A DNA stretch of 64,000 bases from Methylococcaceae bacterium UBA6146 (GCA_002422395.1 DIUY01000012.1:62001-126000); one strand, 5' to 3'; counted from the first letter of the stretch, positions 16,187 through 24,873 are shown. A program made the numbers and translations. The notes: a model not told the origin generated them from the sequence alone.

Positions 16187-17032
16187 ATGATTAGTGAACA
16201 AGAAATTCTTAACGCCAGCATCCTGATCGTCGATGATCAGCCAGCCAATGTGCTGTTGCTTGAACAAATGCTGGAAAGCAAGGGATATACTTGCATAGCC
16301 TCGACCACTGACCCTGAGGCGGTCTGCGGGCTGCACCGCAATAACCACTACGATCTGATCCTGCTCGATTTACAAATGCCGGGCATGGATGGTTTCCAAG
16401 TGATGGACGGGCTTAAGGGGATAGAAAACCTAGACTATCTTCCGATATTGATGGTCACGGCCCAACCTAGCCATAAGCTGCTTGCACTTAAGGCGGGGGC
16501 GAAAGATGTTGTCAGCAAACCGTTTGATTTCATTGAAGTGCAAAACCGTATCCATAATATGCTGGAAATGAGGCTGTTGTACAAAAAGCTCCAATTGGAT
16601 AACCAGTCTTTAGAACAAAAGGTGTTGGAACGCACTGCTGAACTCTATGCCAGTGAGGAGCGTTTCCGTCGTCTGACCGAGCTATCGTCGGATTGGTATT
16701 GGGAGCAGGACGCAAACGGGCAATTCACCGTGATTTACGGGCCGGTGTATGAAATGCTCCGTATCCGCACCGACGACGTGCTAGTTCCCACCCTAGAGCA
16801 AGGCGTCATCTGGAATGAGGCCGAGCGGCTCATTCTTGAGGCGAACCTGGCAGCGAGAAGACCGTTCCTGGATTTTGTCTACAGCCGCGAAAAGGCCGAC
16901 GGCACACGGCAATATTTAATGGTGAGCGGGGAACCGATGTTTGATTTGGTTGGACGCTTTGTCGGTTACCGGGGCGTCGGCAAGGATGTGACCGAAACCA
17001 TGCATCTCAGCAAGATAGCCCCCCCGGCTTAA
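16187..17032 (+). CDS. Response regulator receiver with C-terminal PAS domain
   Basis: 281 residues. Receiver domain at 12-128 with acidic pocket VDDQ, phospho-acceptor aspartate in LILLDLQMPGMDGF and the lysine in VVSKPFD. A short coiled coil follows (~130-158, LLYKKLQLDNQSLEQKVLERTAELYAS), then a PAS domain (~160-275, RRLTELSSDWYWEQDANG ... GYRGVGKDVTE). There is no GGDEF, EAL, kinase or DNA-binding output, although this receiver-PAS layout usually continues into one. It either signals by interaction or is a shortened version. No sensor kinase is adjacent. Confidence 0.85.
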   Translation: MISEQEILNASILIVDDQPANVLLLEQMLESKGYTCIASTTDPEAVCGLHRNNHYDLILLDLQMPGMDGFQVMDGLKGIENLDYLPILMVTAQPSHKLLALKAGAKDVVSKPFDFIEVQNRIHNMLEMRLLYKKLQLDNQSLEQKVLERTAELYASEERFRRLTELSSDWYWEQDANGQFTVIYGPVYEMLRIRTDDVLVPTLEQGVIWNEAERLILEANLAARRPFLDFVYSREKADGTRQYLMVSGEPMFDLVGRFVGYRGVGKDVTETMHLSKIAPPA

Positions 17033-17205
17033 TTGGCATGGGTTGTTTGGCGATGGGTAAAATTTGCCATTATGTGAAACTTTAGGGCGTCACATGGGGA
17101 TAATCTCCCGCCAACACGCTATTTTTCTTAACTTACAATAGGTTGGGGAGGTTTTAAAGTTGTTTTAGTACACGTTTCTTACCACCCTGTATAGGATTTT
17201 CCGAC

Positions 17206-17997
17206 ATGACCACTATCCAAGTAGGCTGCGACTTAAGCTATACGGTTTCCCAACCCACCAGCTTTTTGTTTAATGTAGCCGCAGCACGCACCTTACACCA
17301 GACCATAGGCCAGGAAACCTTTCTGTTAAATCCCGCCATTAATTTTGAAACCATCAATATGGGCTTCGAAGGTATTCAAGTCTATCGGTTATCTGTCGAA
17401 CCTTGCGAACTCAATCTCCAATACCATGCGCAGGTCGAGTTGCACCCTGATCTTTATGACCCGGCCGGGGTTTTTGAGACGGGATACCCGCAATTGCCCA
17501 ACGACGTATTGCCTTATCTGAATCCCAGCCGTTATTGCGAGTCTGATCGCTTGGCGCATTTTGCTTTGCAGTTATTTGGCAATACCCCGCGTGGCTATTC
17601 TAGAGTCACCGAGATTTGCGATTGGATAAACAGCAATATTGATTATCTGCCAGGCAGTAGTGGCGAAAGCACCAGCGCTTGCGACGTATTGATACAGCGC
17701 GTTGGGGTCTGCCGCGATTATGCCCATCTTGCCATTGCCTTGTGCCGTGCCTTATGTATCCCCGCCCGCTATATTTCCGGTTACGCCGTGGGGTTGCAGC
17801 CGCCTGATTTCCATGGTTTTTTTGAAGTGTATCTGGGTACGCGCTGGTATTTGTTTGATGCCACCCGCATGGCGCCGGTCGAAGGTTTTGTCCGTATTGG
17901 CACAGGCCGTGATGCTGCCGATGCGTCATTTGCGACAATCATAGGCGCTGCAGCGCTGACCACTATCGCGGTCTGGGCTGAACAAACCCTTGGATAA
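17206..17997 (+). CDS. Transglutaminase-like cysteine peptidase family protein
   Basis: 263 residues. An N-terminal beta-rich part (1-95, the Bact_transglu_N type, with the LNLQYHAQVEL strand) precedes a transglutaminase core. The catalytic triad is visible: Cys in RVGVCRDYAHLAIALCRAL (~168), His in PPDFHGFFEVYLG (~205) and Asp in YLFDATRMAP (~220). There is no signal peptide. Family members hydrolyse or crosslink peptide amide bonds; the substrate is unknown. It is a stand-alone gene. Confidence 0.88.
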   Translation: MTTIQVGCDLSYTVSQPTSFLFNVAAARTLHQTIGQETFLLNPAINFETINMGFEGIQVYRLSVEPCELNLQYHAQVELHPDLYDPAGVFETGYPQLPNDVLPYLNPSRYCESDRLAHFALQLFGNTPRGYSRVTEICDWINSNIDYLPGSSGESTSACDVLIQRVGVCRDYAHLAIALCRALCIPARYISGYAVGLQPPDFHGFFEVYLGTRWYLFDATRMAPVEGFVRIGTGRDAADASFATIIGAAALTTIAVWAEQTLG

Positions 17998-18047
17998 CGA
18001 GGAGGGGGGAAAGGGAGGCCGGTATTATTTTGGGATCATAAATTTTT

Positions 18048-18143
18048 GGTGGTGGGTTAAATCTGTAGCCGCACGTTGATAAGCTGAAGTGCAAACCTTG
18101 GTTTGCTTCAGTACAAGCCAACCACCACATTTAACCCATTACC
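18048..18143 (+). repeat. Dispersed repeat, family C, short copy 2
   Basis: Inverted ends GGTGGTGGGTTAAAT and ATTTAACCCATTACC around GTGCAAACCTTGGTTTGC and GTACAAGCC. Related to 9566-9782 and 44175-44262. Confidence 0.7.
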
Positions 18144-18279
18144 AAATTTTTTAACATGTAGGGGCTGAACCCCATCCCACTACACAGAGATAGCCTTCCT
18201 TGAAGGGAATAAGGGGGTAATCTTTGTGGGCAAGTTACCCGCCTATTCGTTTTGTGGAATATCTATAGTGTTAATATTT

Positions 18280-20439
18280 TTACAATACCATATCGCTGAT
18301 CGCCAGCGTGGTTATGCCTGTCAACTGGATGGCAAACTCCGCCGCGCTATCCGCATCGGTGTTACCGTAAAGCACACCGTCTGACACCCTGAGTTGCCCC
18401 GCTGCTGTGAAGCTTGCGCCACTGGCAATGAAGCCGGTAAAAGCATCGTTGGCAGCAGTTGCAGTATTGGCATCCAAGGTGGCCAGGTTAATTTTGTCCT
18501 GTCCTCGCGCAAAGTCGGTGATGACATCCCATGTGCTGCTGACCGTGCCCATTTCGGATAAGGCGTTAAAATCAAAAGTATCACGACCGCCGCCGCCAGT
18601 CAGGGTGTCAGCCCCCCCTTTACCATTTAGGACGTTGGATCTCGAATTGCCAGTCAGGACGTCGTCGTAGTTGCTGCCAATAAGCCTCTCAATACCGATA
18701 AGCGTATCCAAGCCGGAACCCCCGGTATTTTGCGCCGTCGTCACCGCCAAGCTCACCGTGACGGCACGGGCGGCAGAATCGTAAACAACGCTGTCGATGC
18801 CAAGGCCGCCATTAAGGACATTGTCGCCCGGCCCTGCATAGAGCAGGTTATTGAGGCCGTTGCCGGTAAGGTTGGCTGCCCCACTGGACATCAGCTGACC
18901 ATTTTCCACATTGGCTGGCAGGGTATAAGCAGTAAAGTGGCTGTATATCCAGTCGATGCCACCTGTCTTGGGGTTGGCATTGGTTTCAGTGACCACATCA
19001 TTGGCGTTGTCCACATAGTAGCGATCAGCGCCGTCACCGCCTGTCATGTCGTCAGCACCAACACCCCCATTTAGGACGTTGCCCCGGAAATTGCCAGTTA
19101 GGGTGTCGTTGTAATTGCTGCCAATGAGTTTCTCAATACCGATAAGCGTATCCAAGCCGGAACCGCCGGTATTTTGCGCCGTCGTCACTGCCAAGCTCAC
19201 CGTGACGGCACTGGCGGCAAAATCGTAAACAGCAGCGTCGACACCAAGGCCGCCATTAAGGACATTGTCGCCCGCCACTGCATAGAGCAGGTTATTGAGG
19301 CTGTTGCCGGTAAGGTTGGCTGTTCCCACGGCTTTCACTAAGCCATTTTCTACATGGGCCCCCAAGGTATAATCAGCAAGGTAAGTGTACACACTGTCGA
19401 TGCCGCCCGTAAGGGGGTCGGCGTTAGTTTCAGTGACTATATCACTGGCGTTATCGACAAAGTAACGGTCAGAGCCATCTCCGCCGCTCATGCTGTCGCG
19501 TCCTTTCCCCCCGTCCAGGGCGTCGTTACCGAAGCCGCCTATCAAGGTATCGTCACCGTTGCCGCTTCTCAGTTGATCATTGCCGTTGCCACCAATAAGC
19601 GTGTCATCCCCAGCGCCGCCTTTTATCAAGTCTGCGCCTATTCCCCCATCGATTTGATAGCCGCCTGTAGCCGTCGCAAGAACGGTGACCTTATCGTTGC
19701 CTGCACCGGTCGTAATGGTGTTGATTGCGGCGGTTGTCGATGCGGTTATAACATCGTCGCCCCCTGCTGTTGAAATGGTTTGCACACCTGCGGTTGATTC
19801 TGCGGCCACTGTGACCGCGCTTGAACTTGTGCTGATGATGGTTTGTGCCCCCCCACCAGAGTTTGCTGTCACGGTGGTCAGATTTGCGCCCCCGCCATTA
19901 GCATCACCAATGTTCTGGGCGCCTGCTCCGGTGGTGGTTGCCTTCACTGTGGCAAGACCGGCACCGTTTATAGTTAAAGCACCGGCAGTCGATGTCGCCG
20001 TAATGGTGGCAAAATCTGTACCCGTAGTGATGGCCTGCGCACCATCCGTTGAGACCGTGGTGAGCGCTGCCTGCCCTGTAAACGAACTCATGTCAATCGT
20101 AATCGCACCGGCAAGGGATGTCGTTTTTAGAACCACCCCTGCAGCGGCGAATGCGGCATTAAAAAAAGCCCCGGTTGTGATGGTTTGTGCGCCAGGGCCT
20201 GTTGAGCCAATGACAACTTTTTCAATATTGCTAATGTGTTTCCAGTAGCCGTCGGCAGGGGTGATAGCGGCAACACCAATTGGGGTGATATTCAGTGTGT
20301 CAATGCCGCCGCCACCATTAAGTTTATCAAGGAGACCCCACGTGCCAGTCGCCCCGTCATTATAAGTGGCTTTAAAGGTGTCATTGCCAGCTCCTCCAAC
20401 AAAATTGTCGATATCGGAAGTGAGTGTGAAAGTGGTCAT
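18280..20439 (-). CDS. RTX-type calcium-binding secreted protein with duplicated module
   Basis: 719 residues, no N-terminal signal. N-terminal region with VGGAGNDTF, then a low-complexity Ala/Thr-rich beta-repeat stretch (~60-255, repeats of type AGAQTI/TVTA). Nonapeptide GGxGxDxxx runs follow around 260-330, then two related modules of about 165 residues (~325-490 and ~490-640), each with GGDGxDRYxVDNAxDxVTETNA, AxYTLxxxVENG, TGNxLNNLLYA and TGGSGLDTLIGIE. The C-terminus resembles the serralysin C-terminal domain and ends in hydrophobic residues, as type I secretion substrates do. The TolC/HlyD/ABC system at 38-42.5 kb is a plausible exporter. Surface layer, adhesin or enzyme role is unknown. 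Confidence 0.85.
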   Translation of the reverse strand: MTTFTLTSDIDNFVGGAGNDTFKATYNDGATGTWGLLDKLNGGGGIDTLNITPIGVAAITPADGYWKHISNIEKVVIGSTGPGAQTITTGAFFNAAFAAAGVVLKTTSLAGAITIDMSSFTGQAALTTVSTDGAQAITTGTDFATITATSTAGALTINGAGLATVKATTTGAGAQNIGDANGGGANLTTVTANSGGGAQTIISTSSSAVTVAAESTAGVQTISTAGGDDVITASTTAAINTITTGAGNDKVTVLATATGGYQIDGGIGADLIKGGAGDDTLIGGNGNDQLRSGNGDDTLIGGFGNDALDGGKGRDSMSGGDGSDRYFVDNASDIVTETNADPLTGGIDSVYTYLADYTLGAHVENGLVKAVGTANLTGNSLNNLLYAVAGDNVLNGGLGVDAAVYDFAASAVTVSLAVTTAQNTGGSGLDTLIGIEKLIGSNYNDTLTGNFRGNVLNGGVGADDMTGGDGADRYYVDNANDVVTETNANPKTGGIDWIYSHFTAYTLPANVENGQLMSSGAANLTGNGLNNLLYAGPGDNVLNGGLGIDSVVYDSAARAVTVSLAVTTAQNTGGSGLDTLIGIERLIGSNYDDVLTGNSRSNVLNGKGGADTLTGGGGRDTFDFNALSEMGTVSSTWDVITDFARGQDKINLATLDANTATAANDAFTGFIASGASFTAAGQLRVSDGVLYGNTDADSAAEFAIQLTGITTLAISDMVL

Positions 20440-20498
20440 AAATTATCCCTTTAGTAATAATGTTGTCCACGCCCGTAGTGGGCGTGAAAGTCGATCCT

Positions 20499-20817
20499 GA
20501 AGTTTGCTGGCTTTGAACTTGGACATTTACTTCCTTATCTCGCTAATTGTTACGGAGTTGCCTATGGCTACTTACAATAGATGCAAATGCTATAAACAAA
20601 TTGATAATTATTCGCTTTTTTCAAAAACCACTCTGTACGTCCCCACACATATAGCAAACTTTTTCTTAGGGGCTATCGGCAAGGCAGCGCCCAAGGCTCA
20701 GGGCTTGGGCTAATGAACCTTTGGGTGATTTGTTAGTGGCGCTTGACTGTGGGGGATGAAGGGCCGTAAATACACGACAGAGATTAAGTGTCCATGAAAA
20801 AATTACAAAAAACCGCA
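20499..20817 (+). repeat. ~320-base imperfect direct repeat, copy A (left flank of nif island)
   Basis: Shares long blocks with 26806-27129, for example ACTTCCTTATCTCGCTAATT, then GTTACGGAGTTGCC, GATGCAAATGCTATAAAC and GGGCTAATGAACCTTTGGGT, and it ends ATGAAAAAATTACAAAAA. No convincing coding frame spans either copy. Confidence 0.9.
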
Positions 20818-20841
20818 CCCACATTTAGGTCGCCTATTTTC

Positions 20842-20857
20842 TGTGGCAAAACCGACA
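20842..20857 (+). promoter_or_regulatory. Putative NifA upstream activator site
   Basis: TGT-GGCAAAACCG-ACA fits the NifA consensus TGT-N10-ACA exactly. It lies about 64 bases before a -24/-12 element, a usual NifA distance. Confidence 0.65.
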
Positions 20858-20920
20858 ATTCCGCTGGCTAACATTGCGCCCAAACGAAGCAAAACGCCGC
20901 CACAACCCGCTCGGGCCATT

Positions 20921-20935
20921 TGGTATCCCTCTTGC
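20921..20935 (+). promoter_or_regulatory. Putative sigma-54 promoter of the NifX-domain gene
   Basis: TGGTATCCCTCTTGC has the GG (-24) and GC (-12) dinucleotides exactly ten bases apart and TTGCT at -12. It would start transcription near 20947, about 137 bases before the gene at 21084. Confidence 0.65.
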
Positions 20936-21083
20936 TTGCATATCATCATGACTCCCTTTTCCTTGTCCAGAACGCCATGCTAACTGCCAAACAACGCCGT
21001 CTTTTTGATAATCCACCGACCGCGCCATCTTTAGCCATCCTAACAAACCAGCAGTCGGGCCACTGTAAAGGAGCTATCCAACC

Positions 21084-21461
21084 ATGATCGAATTTCCGAT
21101 AAAACTGGCGGTGGCCAGTAAGGAGGGCATGGCAATCAGCGAGCACTTCGGTCATGCCAAGCAATTTCGTATTTACGAAGCAACCCAAGAGAATTGCCAC
21201 CTGCTGGAAACCCGCGAAGTCTCCCATTACTGTCTGGGTCAGCATTCCGACCAGACGGCGATGGCAGGTATACTGGAAACTATCAAAGATTGTTATGCCG
21301 TTTTCGTTGCCAAGATCGGTGACGGGCCGACAGAAAAACTCCAGGCTGTCGGGGTTCGCGCGGTCTCACGCTACGCCTACGAAGCCATCGAAGATTCGCT
21401 GCTTGACTATGTGCATAGCCTCGTAGCTGATGAGGAGGCGATAGGATGCAAGACTCTGTAG
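21084..21461 (+). CDS. NifX/NifB-domain (dinitrogenase Fe-Mo cofactor binding) protein
   Basis: 125-residue single-domain protein of PF02579, the family that carries FeMo-co precursors (NifX, NafY, the NifB C-terminus, VnfX). Motifs: IKLAVASKEGMAISEHFGHAKQFRIYE at the start, with the histidine of HFGH, and FVAKIGDGPTEKLQAVGVRAV near the end. AAAGGAG precedes the ATG at 21084. It overlaps the next gene by 16 bases. Paralogues are common in nif regions; the exact role is not assignable. Confidence 0.88.
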   Translation: MIEFPIKLAVASKEGMAISEHFGHAKQFRIYEATQENCHLLETREVSHYCLGQHSDQTAMAGILETIKDCYAVFVAKIGDGPTEKLQAVGVRAVSRYAYEAIEDSLLDYVHSLVADEEAIGCKTL

Positions 21462-21811
21462 CACAATGGGTGCAGGCACATCCGTTAGCACCCATCCATG
21501 TCGATTGCGCCATCACGGTGATGCTGAAGATCCTCGACGGCAAATGCAAAATGCGGGCGGCGGAAAAGCATGTGATGGAACGGCTCTATGACGAAGTGAA
21601 AACCCAACCTGGCCAGTTGCTGGATGCGGCGCTCCACCCATTGATCGCGCAAGCCCGCAGTCATCTTGATGACGCGATGAAAAACATCATCTACGAACAA
21701 CGCCTGTTGGCGGAAACCGTTATCTCCCGCCCCGTGATGAAAGGCTTTAAGGCCATGATCCGGCAAGAAGGCCTGCTAGCCGGTGCACCGGACGAGGAAG
21801 AGCAACCCTGA
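21446..21811 (+). CDS. Hypothetical nif-associated protein
   Basis: 121 residues, no signal or membrane segment, mostly helical in appearance with two cysteines (HVDCAITV, DGKCKMRA), an acidic end (GAPDEEEQP) and a basic middle. GAGGAGG eight bases before the ATG at 21446 supports translation coupled to the NifX-domain gene. I do not recognise the family. Its promoter context suggests expression under nitrogen-fixing conditions. Confidence 0.75.
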   Translation: MQDSVAQWVQAHPLAPIHVDCAITVMLKILDGKCKMRAAEKHVMERLYDEVKTQPGQLLDAALHPLIAQARSHLDDAMKNIIYEQRLLAETVISRPVMKGFKAMIRQEGLLAGAPDEEEQP

Positions 21812-21882
21812 TAAAGCCGGAGCAATCAACTGGAGACCGTGTAAATATTCTATGTCGCATACCCTTCAGATCCGGCCAAAAT

Positions 21883-21898
21883 TGTCAACATGCCCGCA
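21883..21898 (+). promoter_or_regulatory. Near-match to a NifA site before the flavodoxin gene
   Basis: TGT-CAACATGCCC-GCA differs from TGT-N10-ACA in one base and lies about 74 bases before the -24/-12 element at 21972. Confidence 0.35.
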
Positions 21899-21971
21899 CC
21901 TAAGCGAAGATGATGCCGCGCTCAAATAGGCTATATCACTAATATTTAATATAAAAAATGTTGCTGTGATC

Positions 21972-21986
21972 TGGATCAATACTTGC
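21972..21986 (+). promoter_or_regulatory. Putative sigma-54 promoter of the flavodoxin gene
   Basis: TGGATCAATACTTGC shows GG and GC exactly ten bases apart with TTGCT at -12. The predicted start is near 21998, about 49 bases before the flavodoxin ATG. Confidence 0.6.
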
Positions 21987-22046
21987 TGGCTTTAATTGAA
22001 ACGGCTGTACAGCCACTAATCCAGCATTTTTGAACAGAGGTGAATT

Positions 22047-22601
22047 ATGAGCAAAATCGGCATTTTTTTCGGAACAGACACCGGCAGCACCCGGCTGGTG
22101 GCCAAAAAGATTTTCAGTATGCTAGGCGATGAATTGGCGGACAAACCCAAAAACATCAACCGCACCCGTATTGCCGAATTGTTACAGTACGACGCCCTGA
22201 TTTTGGGCACGCCCAGCTATGGTGTGGGTGAATTGCCGGGCCTATCGACGGGCTGCGTAGAAGCCAATTGGGCGGAATTTGCGCCTTACCTGGACGATGC
22301 CGACCTATCCGGCAAGCGCGTGGCATTGTTCGGGCTGGGCAATCAGGAGCGGTACGCAGACCGTTTTGCAAGTTCCATGATCCATCTCTACCGGCTGTTT
22401 TACGGCTACGGCGCTGACATTGTTGGCCGCTGGGGCACCGAAGGCTATCAATTCGAGCATTCCCATGCCGTCATCGACGGCCAGTTTGTTGGCTTGGCAT
22501 TAGACCAACGCACCCAACCGCATTTGACTGAAGAACGGCTTAAAATATGGCTGGCGCAAATTACCCCGCAGCTTCTCCCAGTAGAAGCTGAGGTAATCTA
22601 G
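22047..22601 (+). CDS. nifF: Flavodoxin (NifF-type long-chain)
   Basis: FMN electron carrier, likely a donor to nitrogenase reductase. The 184 residues begin MSKIGIFFGTDTGSTRLVAKKI with the phosphate-binding T-x-T-G-x-T loop, then LILGTPSYGVGELPG (50s-loop) and ALFGLGNQERYADRFASSM (90s-loop). The length, with the loop insertion, is that of long-chain flavodoxins. GAGG precedes the ATG. The LRV gene begins immediately after. The nifF symbol rests on context and type, since a housekeeping FldA would look similar. Confidence 0.85.
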   Translation: MSKIGIFFGTDTGSTRLVAKKIFSMLGDELADKPKNINRTRIAELLQYDALILGTPSYGVGELPGLSTGCVEANWAEFAPYLDDADLSGKRVALFGLGNQERYADRFASSMIHLYRLFYGYGADIVGRWGTEGYQFEHSHAVIDGQFVGLALDQRTQPHLTEERLKIWLAQITPQLLPVEAEVI

Positions 22602-22602
22602 C

Positions 22603-23361
22603 ATGGGTACGATTACGCAGGATGAAGAAACGGCAGACCTGACCCCCCTAGCCGATTGCACGCATTGTGACTACCGCGAAACCTTGCTACAGGGTGACCA
22701 ATGCAAGCCGGGCGATTGTTGCGTAGTCGCCAATAGCGGCCGACAAATCGACCGCTTTTTCCGCGCCAATCCCAGCTATGCGGCCGACTACACCCACGAC
22801 TACTTTTGGGAGCGCCGCGCCATTGCCGCCCGTTATTTGCCGACCAGCCAATTGCGCCCGTTGCTGACCGATCCCGACGAGGCGGTCAGGCGGGTGCTGG
22901 CTTACCGTGTACCGTTGGAATGGTTGGTGGAATTGCGCGGCGATCCGGATAGGGAAGTCAGGATTACCGTCGCCGACCGTTTGCCGGAGCAAGAATTGGA
23001 GGTGATGGCCAATGACCCTGATTATTTGGTGCGGGTCTATGTCGCCAAACGCTTGTCGGTAGGCCGGTTGTTCAGAATGGTTGCCGATCCTGACGATCAA
23101 GTCCGGCGCACGGTGGCCGAGCGCATATCGCCCGTCAGCTTGGGCCTGATGGTCAACGATGCCGAAGTCGATATTCGCCGCATTGTCGCCCAACGCATAG
23201 AGGCCGACGATTTGGAGCTAATGGTTAAGGACAGTGATTGGACTGTCCGTTATGAAGTGGCGTTGCGGGCCGCCCCTGCCTTGTTGCAACAGCTGTTTGA
23301 TGACGAGGAAGAAGATGTCCGGCTGAGCGCCAAACAACGCTTTATCTATCGCGGACAGTGA
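22603..23361 (+). CDS. 4Fe-4S-binding leucine-rich repeat variant (LRV) protein
   Basis: 252 residues. The N-terminus has the Fe-S cluster motif CTHCDYRETLL...CKPGDCC (~20-43). Then come about eight LRV repeats of ~24 residues, each with a D/E-x-x-VR-x-x-V/L-A-x-R pattern (DEAVRRVLAYRVP, DREVRITVADRLP, DYLVRVYVAKRL, DDQVRRTVAERIS, EVDIRRIVAQRIE, DWTVRYEVALRA). This matches the LRV protein described from the Azotobacter vinelandii nif region, whose structure is known but whose function is not. The start is one base after the flavodoxin stop. Confidence 0.92.
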   Translation: MGTITQDEETADLTPLADCTHCDYRETLLQGDQCKPGDCCVVANSGRQIDRFFRANPSYAADYTHDYFWERRAIAARYLPTSQLRPLLTDPDEAVRRVLAYRVPLEWLVELRGDPDREVRITVADRLPEQELEVMANDPDYLVRVYVAKRLSVGRLFRMVADPDDQVRRTVAERISPVSLGLMVNDAEVDIRRIVAQRIEADDLELMVKDSDWTVRYEVALRAAPALLQQLFDDEEEDVRLSAKQRFIYRGQ

Positions 23362-23403
23362 TTGAGCTGGCATAGCCAAAGGACATAAACAATAAACTTA
23401 CCG

Positions 23404-24195
23404 CTATCCGCTGACGCTGATTTTTTCGGGCGTAGCGGACAATTTCAGCGCGGTTAGCCCACCTTGATTGGACAACGGATAGATTCCAGGATAAGCGTCA
23501 TCCTCAAAATGGGCGTCATCTGCAAAAAGGATGTTCAGGTTCGCCGTGACCCGTTCGGGCAGCCGGTACCAAGGCATTAAACCGTCGCTCTGGCATGCCA
23601 ACGCACCATTGGCATGAAAATCCAGTTTGCCTTGGCCGTTGCAGTATTTCATCAGGGTATAGGCATTGGCGATAAAATTCAGCCGTTTCCAGCCCCTGAG
23701 CTTGGCATGCCAGCGCGTCTGGTCTTGTCCCCAGTTTTCAAAAAAAGCCACATGATTCCCCTGTACCAGCACCGATTCAACTTCATAGGCGAACGTCAAC
23801 GCTTGGCTAAATGTCCATTCGCCCGGAATGCCCGCGTGCACCAGCGTGAAACTAAGCTTACTGTCGTGATGGATTAACGCGCGGTGGCGTAGCCATTTCA
23901 ACAGCTCATCCCGATCCGGTGCGGCTAGGGTTTCTTCCAGCGTATCGCCTATTTTCGGCTCTGCCAAGCCTTCCGCCAATGCCAGCAAATGCAGTTCCTG
24001 GTCACCCAGCACGGTGACGGCTTTTTTGCCCAAGCCTTTGACAAACCTGAGCACAGCCAGTGAATCAGCCCTCTCATTGACCAAATTGCCGGCAAACCAT
24101 AAGCAATCGTTTTCCGGATCAAACTGTATTTTTTCCAGTAAGGCCATTAACAATTGATAATTGCCTTTTACACTGCCGATGGCGTAAGTCGTCAT
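23404..24195 (-). CDS. ApaH-like protein with lost metal-binding motifs (predicted pseudoenzyme)
   Basis: 263 residues aligning by eye along the whole of ApaH, the diadenosine tetraphosphatase (IGDVHG, TGDLV, LGNHD, HAG, FGHWA). Here the metallophosphoesterase ligands are replaced: GDVHG is GSVKG (S8, K10), GDLV is GNLV (N37), GNHD is GDQE (D65, Q66), FGHWA is FADDA. Only H120 in LVHAGI remains. The fold-shaping parts LRFVKGLGKKAVTVLG, LLKWLRH and AKLRGWKRLNFIANAYTLMKYC are kept. Catalysis by the usual two-metal mechanism is unlikely; a nucleotide-sensing or regulatory role is inferred. It is the last gene of the leftward arm, AAGGAAAG before ATG 24195. Confidence 0.8.
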   Translation of the reverse strand: MTTYAIGSVKGNYQLLMALLEKIQFDPENDCLWFAGNLVNERADSLAVLRFVKGLGKKAVTVLGDQELHLLALAEGLAEPKIGDTLEETLAAPDRDELLKWLRHRALIHHDSKLSFTLVHAGIPGEWTFSQALTFAYEVESVLVQGNHVAFFENWGQDQTRWHAKLRGWKRLNFIANAYTLMKYCNGQGKLDFHANGALACQSDGLMPWYRLPERVTANLNILFADDAHFEDDAYPGIYPLSNQGGLTALKLSATPEKISVSG

Positions 24196-24261
24196 ACTCT
24201 TTCCTTCCAAGTCCGTGTTAGCCAGTAGAACTAACGGGCAACCAAAAAATTGCCTGCCAAT

Positions 24262-24861
24262 TCAATCGACGTGATTAGTTGATCTGAACAGCCTATTTGT
24301 CGGAATGACTTGCCGGAACGTCAAATTGATCCGCCCTTCGGTCACCTTTTGGTCAATAGGCACACTGTGTAGCCAATCGTGTTGAAAACTGGGGCGCATA
24401 ACCAGCAAACTGCCGCTAGGCAATAAAAGTTGCCCCGAATCCAACGTTTTTTTATGCCGGAATGCGAATAACCGCGCCGCGCCTAAAGTCAACGACGCGA
24501 TAAAAGGTTGTTCGCCCAGTTCCGGTTCATTATCCGCATGCCAACCGACATGATCGTCGCCGTTGCGGTACAAGTTGACCAATACCGAATTAAAACGGCA
24601 TGCTAAAAAGTCTTCGACCGTTGCCCTAATTTCCGACAACTGCGGTGTCCACGGGCGGGTTTCCAACAGATTTTTGCTGTAGCTGTAGCGTATGCCTGGA
24701 TCGGCGTGCCAAGTTTGCAATCTAGGCAAGATGAATTGCCGTCCGGCGACGATATAACGGTTATCCGGCCAATCTTGTCCCTGCAAACACTGATAAATCC
24801 GTGCGCTTTCAGCGGTATCGTAAAAACCGTCAATGATCTCCAGTTCAGGATAAAGCGCCAT
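24262..24861 (-). CDS. alkB: AlkB-type 2-oxoglutarate/Fe(II) dioxygenase
   Basis: Removes alkyl lesions from nucleic acid bases by oxidative demethylation, using O2, Fe(II) and 2-oxoglutarate. The 199 residues carry VLVNLYRNGDDHVGWHADNEPELG with the HxD iron ligands, a distal histidine in FQHDWLHSVP, and the 2-oxoglutarate arginines in GRINLTFRQV. Length and motif spacing match AlkB/ABH2-like short forms. It is in the leftward arm between the ApaH-like and hemerythrin genes (12-base gap upstream). Protein or RNA substrates cannot be excluded. Confidence 0.9.
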   Translation of the reverse strand: MALYPELEIIDGFYDTAESARIYQCLQGQDWPDNRYIVAGRQFILPRLQTWHADPGIRYSYSKNLLETRPWTPQLSEIRATVEDFLACRFNSVLVNLYRNGDDHVGWHADNEPELGEQPFIASLTLGAARLFAFRHKKTLDSGQLLLPSGSLLVMRPSFQHDWLHSVPIDQKVTEGRINLTFRQVIPTNRLFRSTNHVD

Positions 24862-24873
24862 TAAAAAATACGC

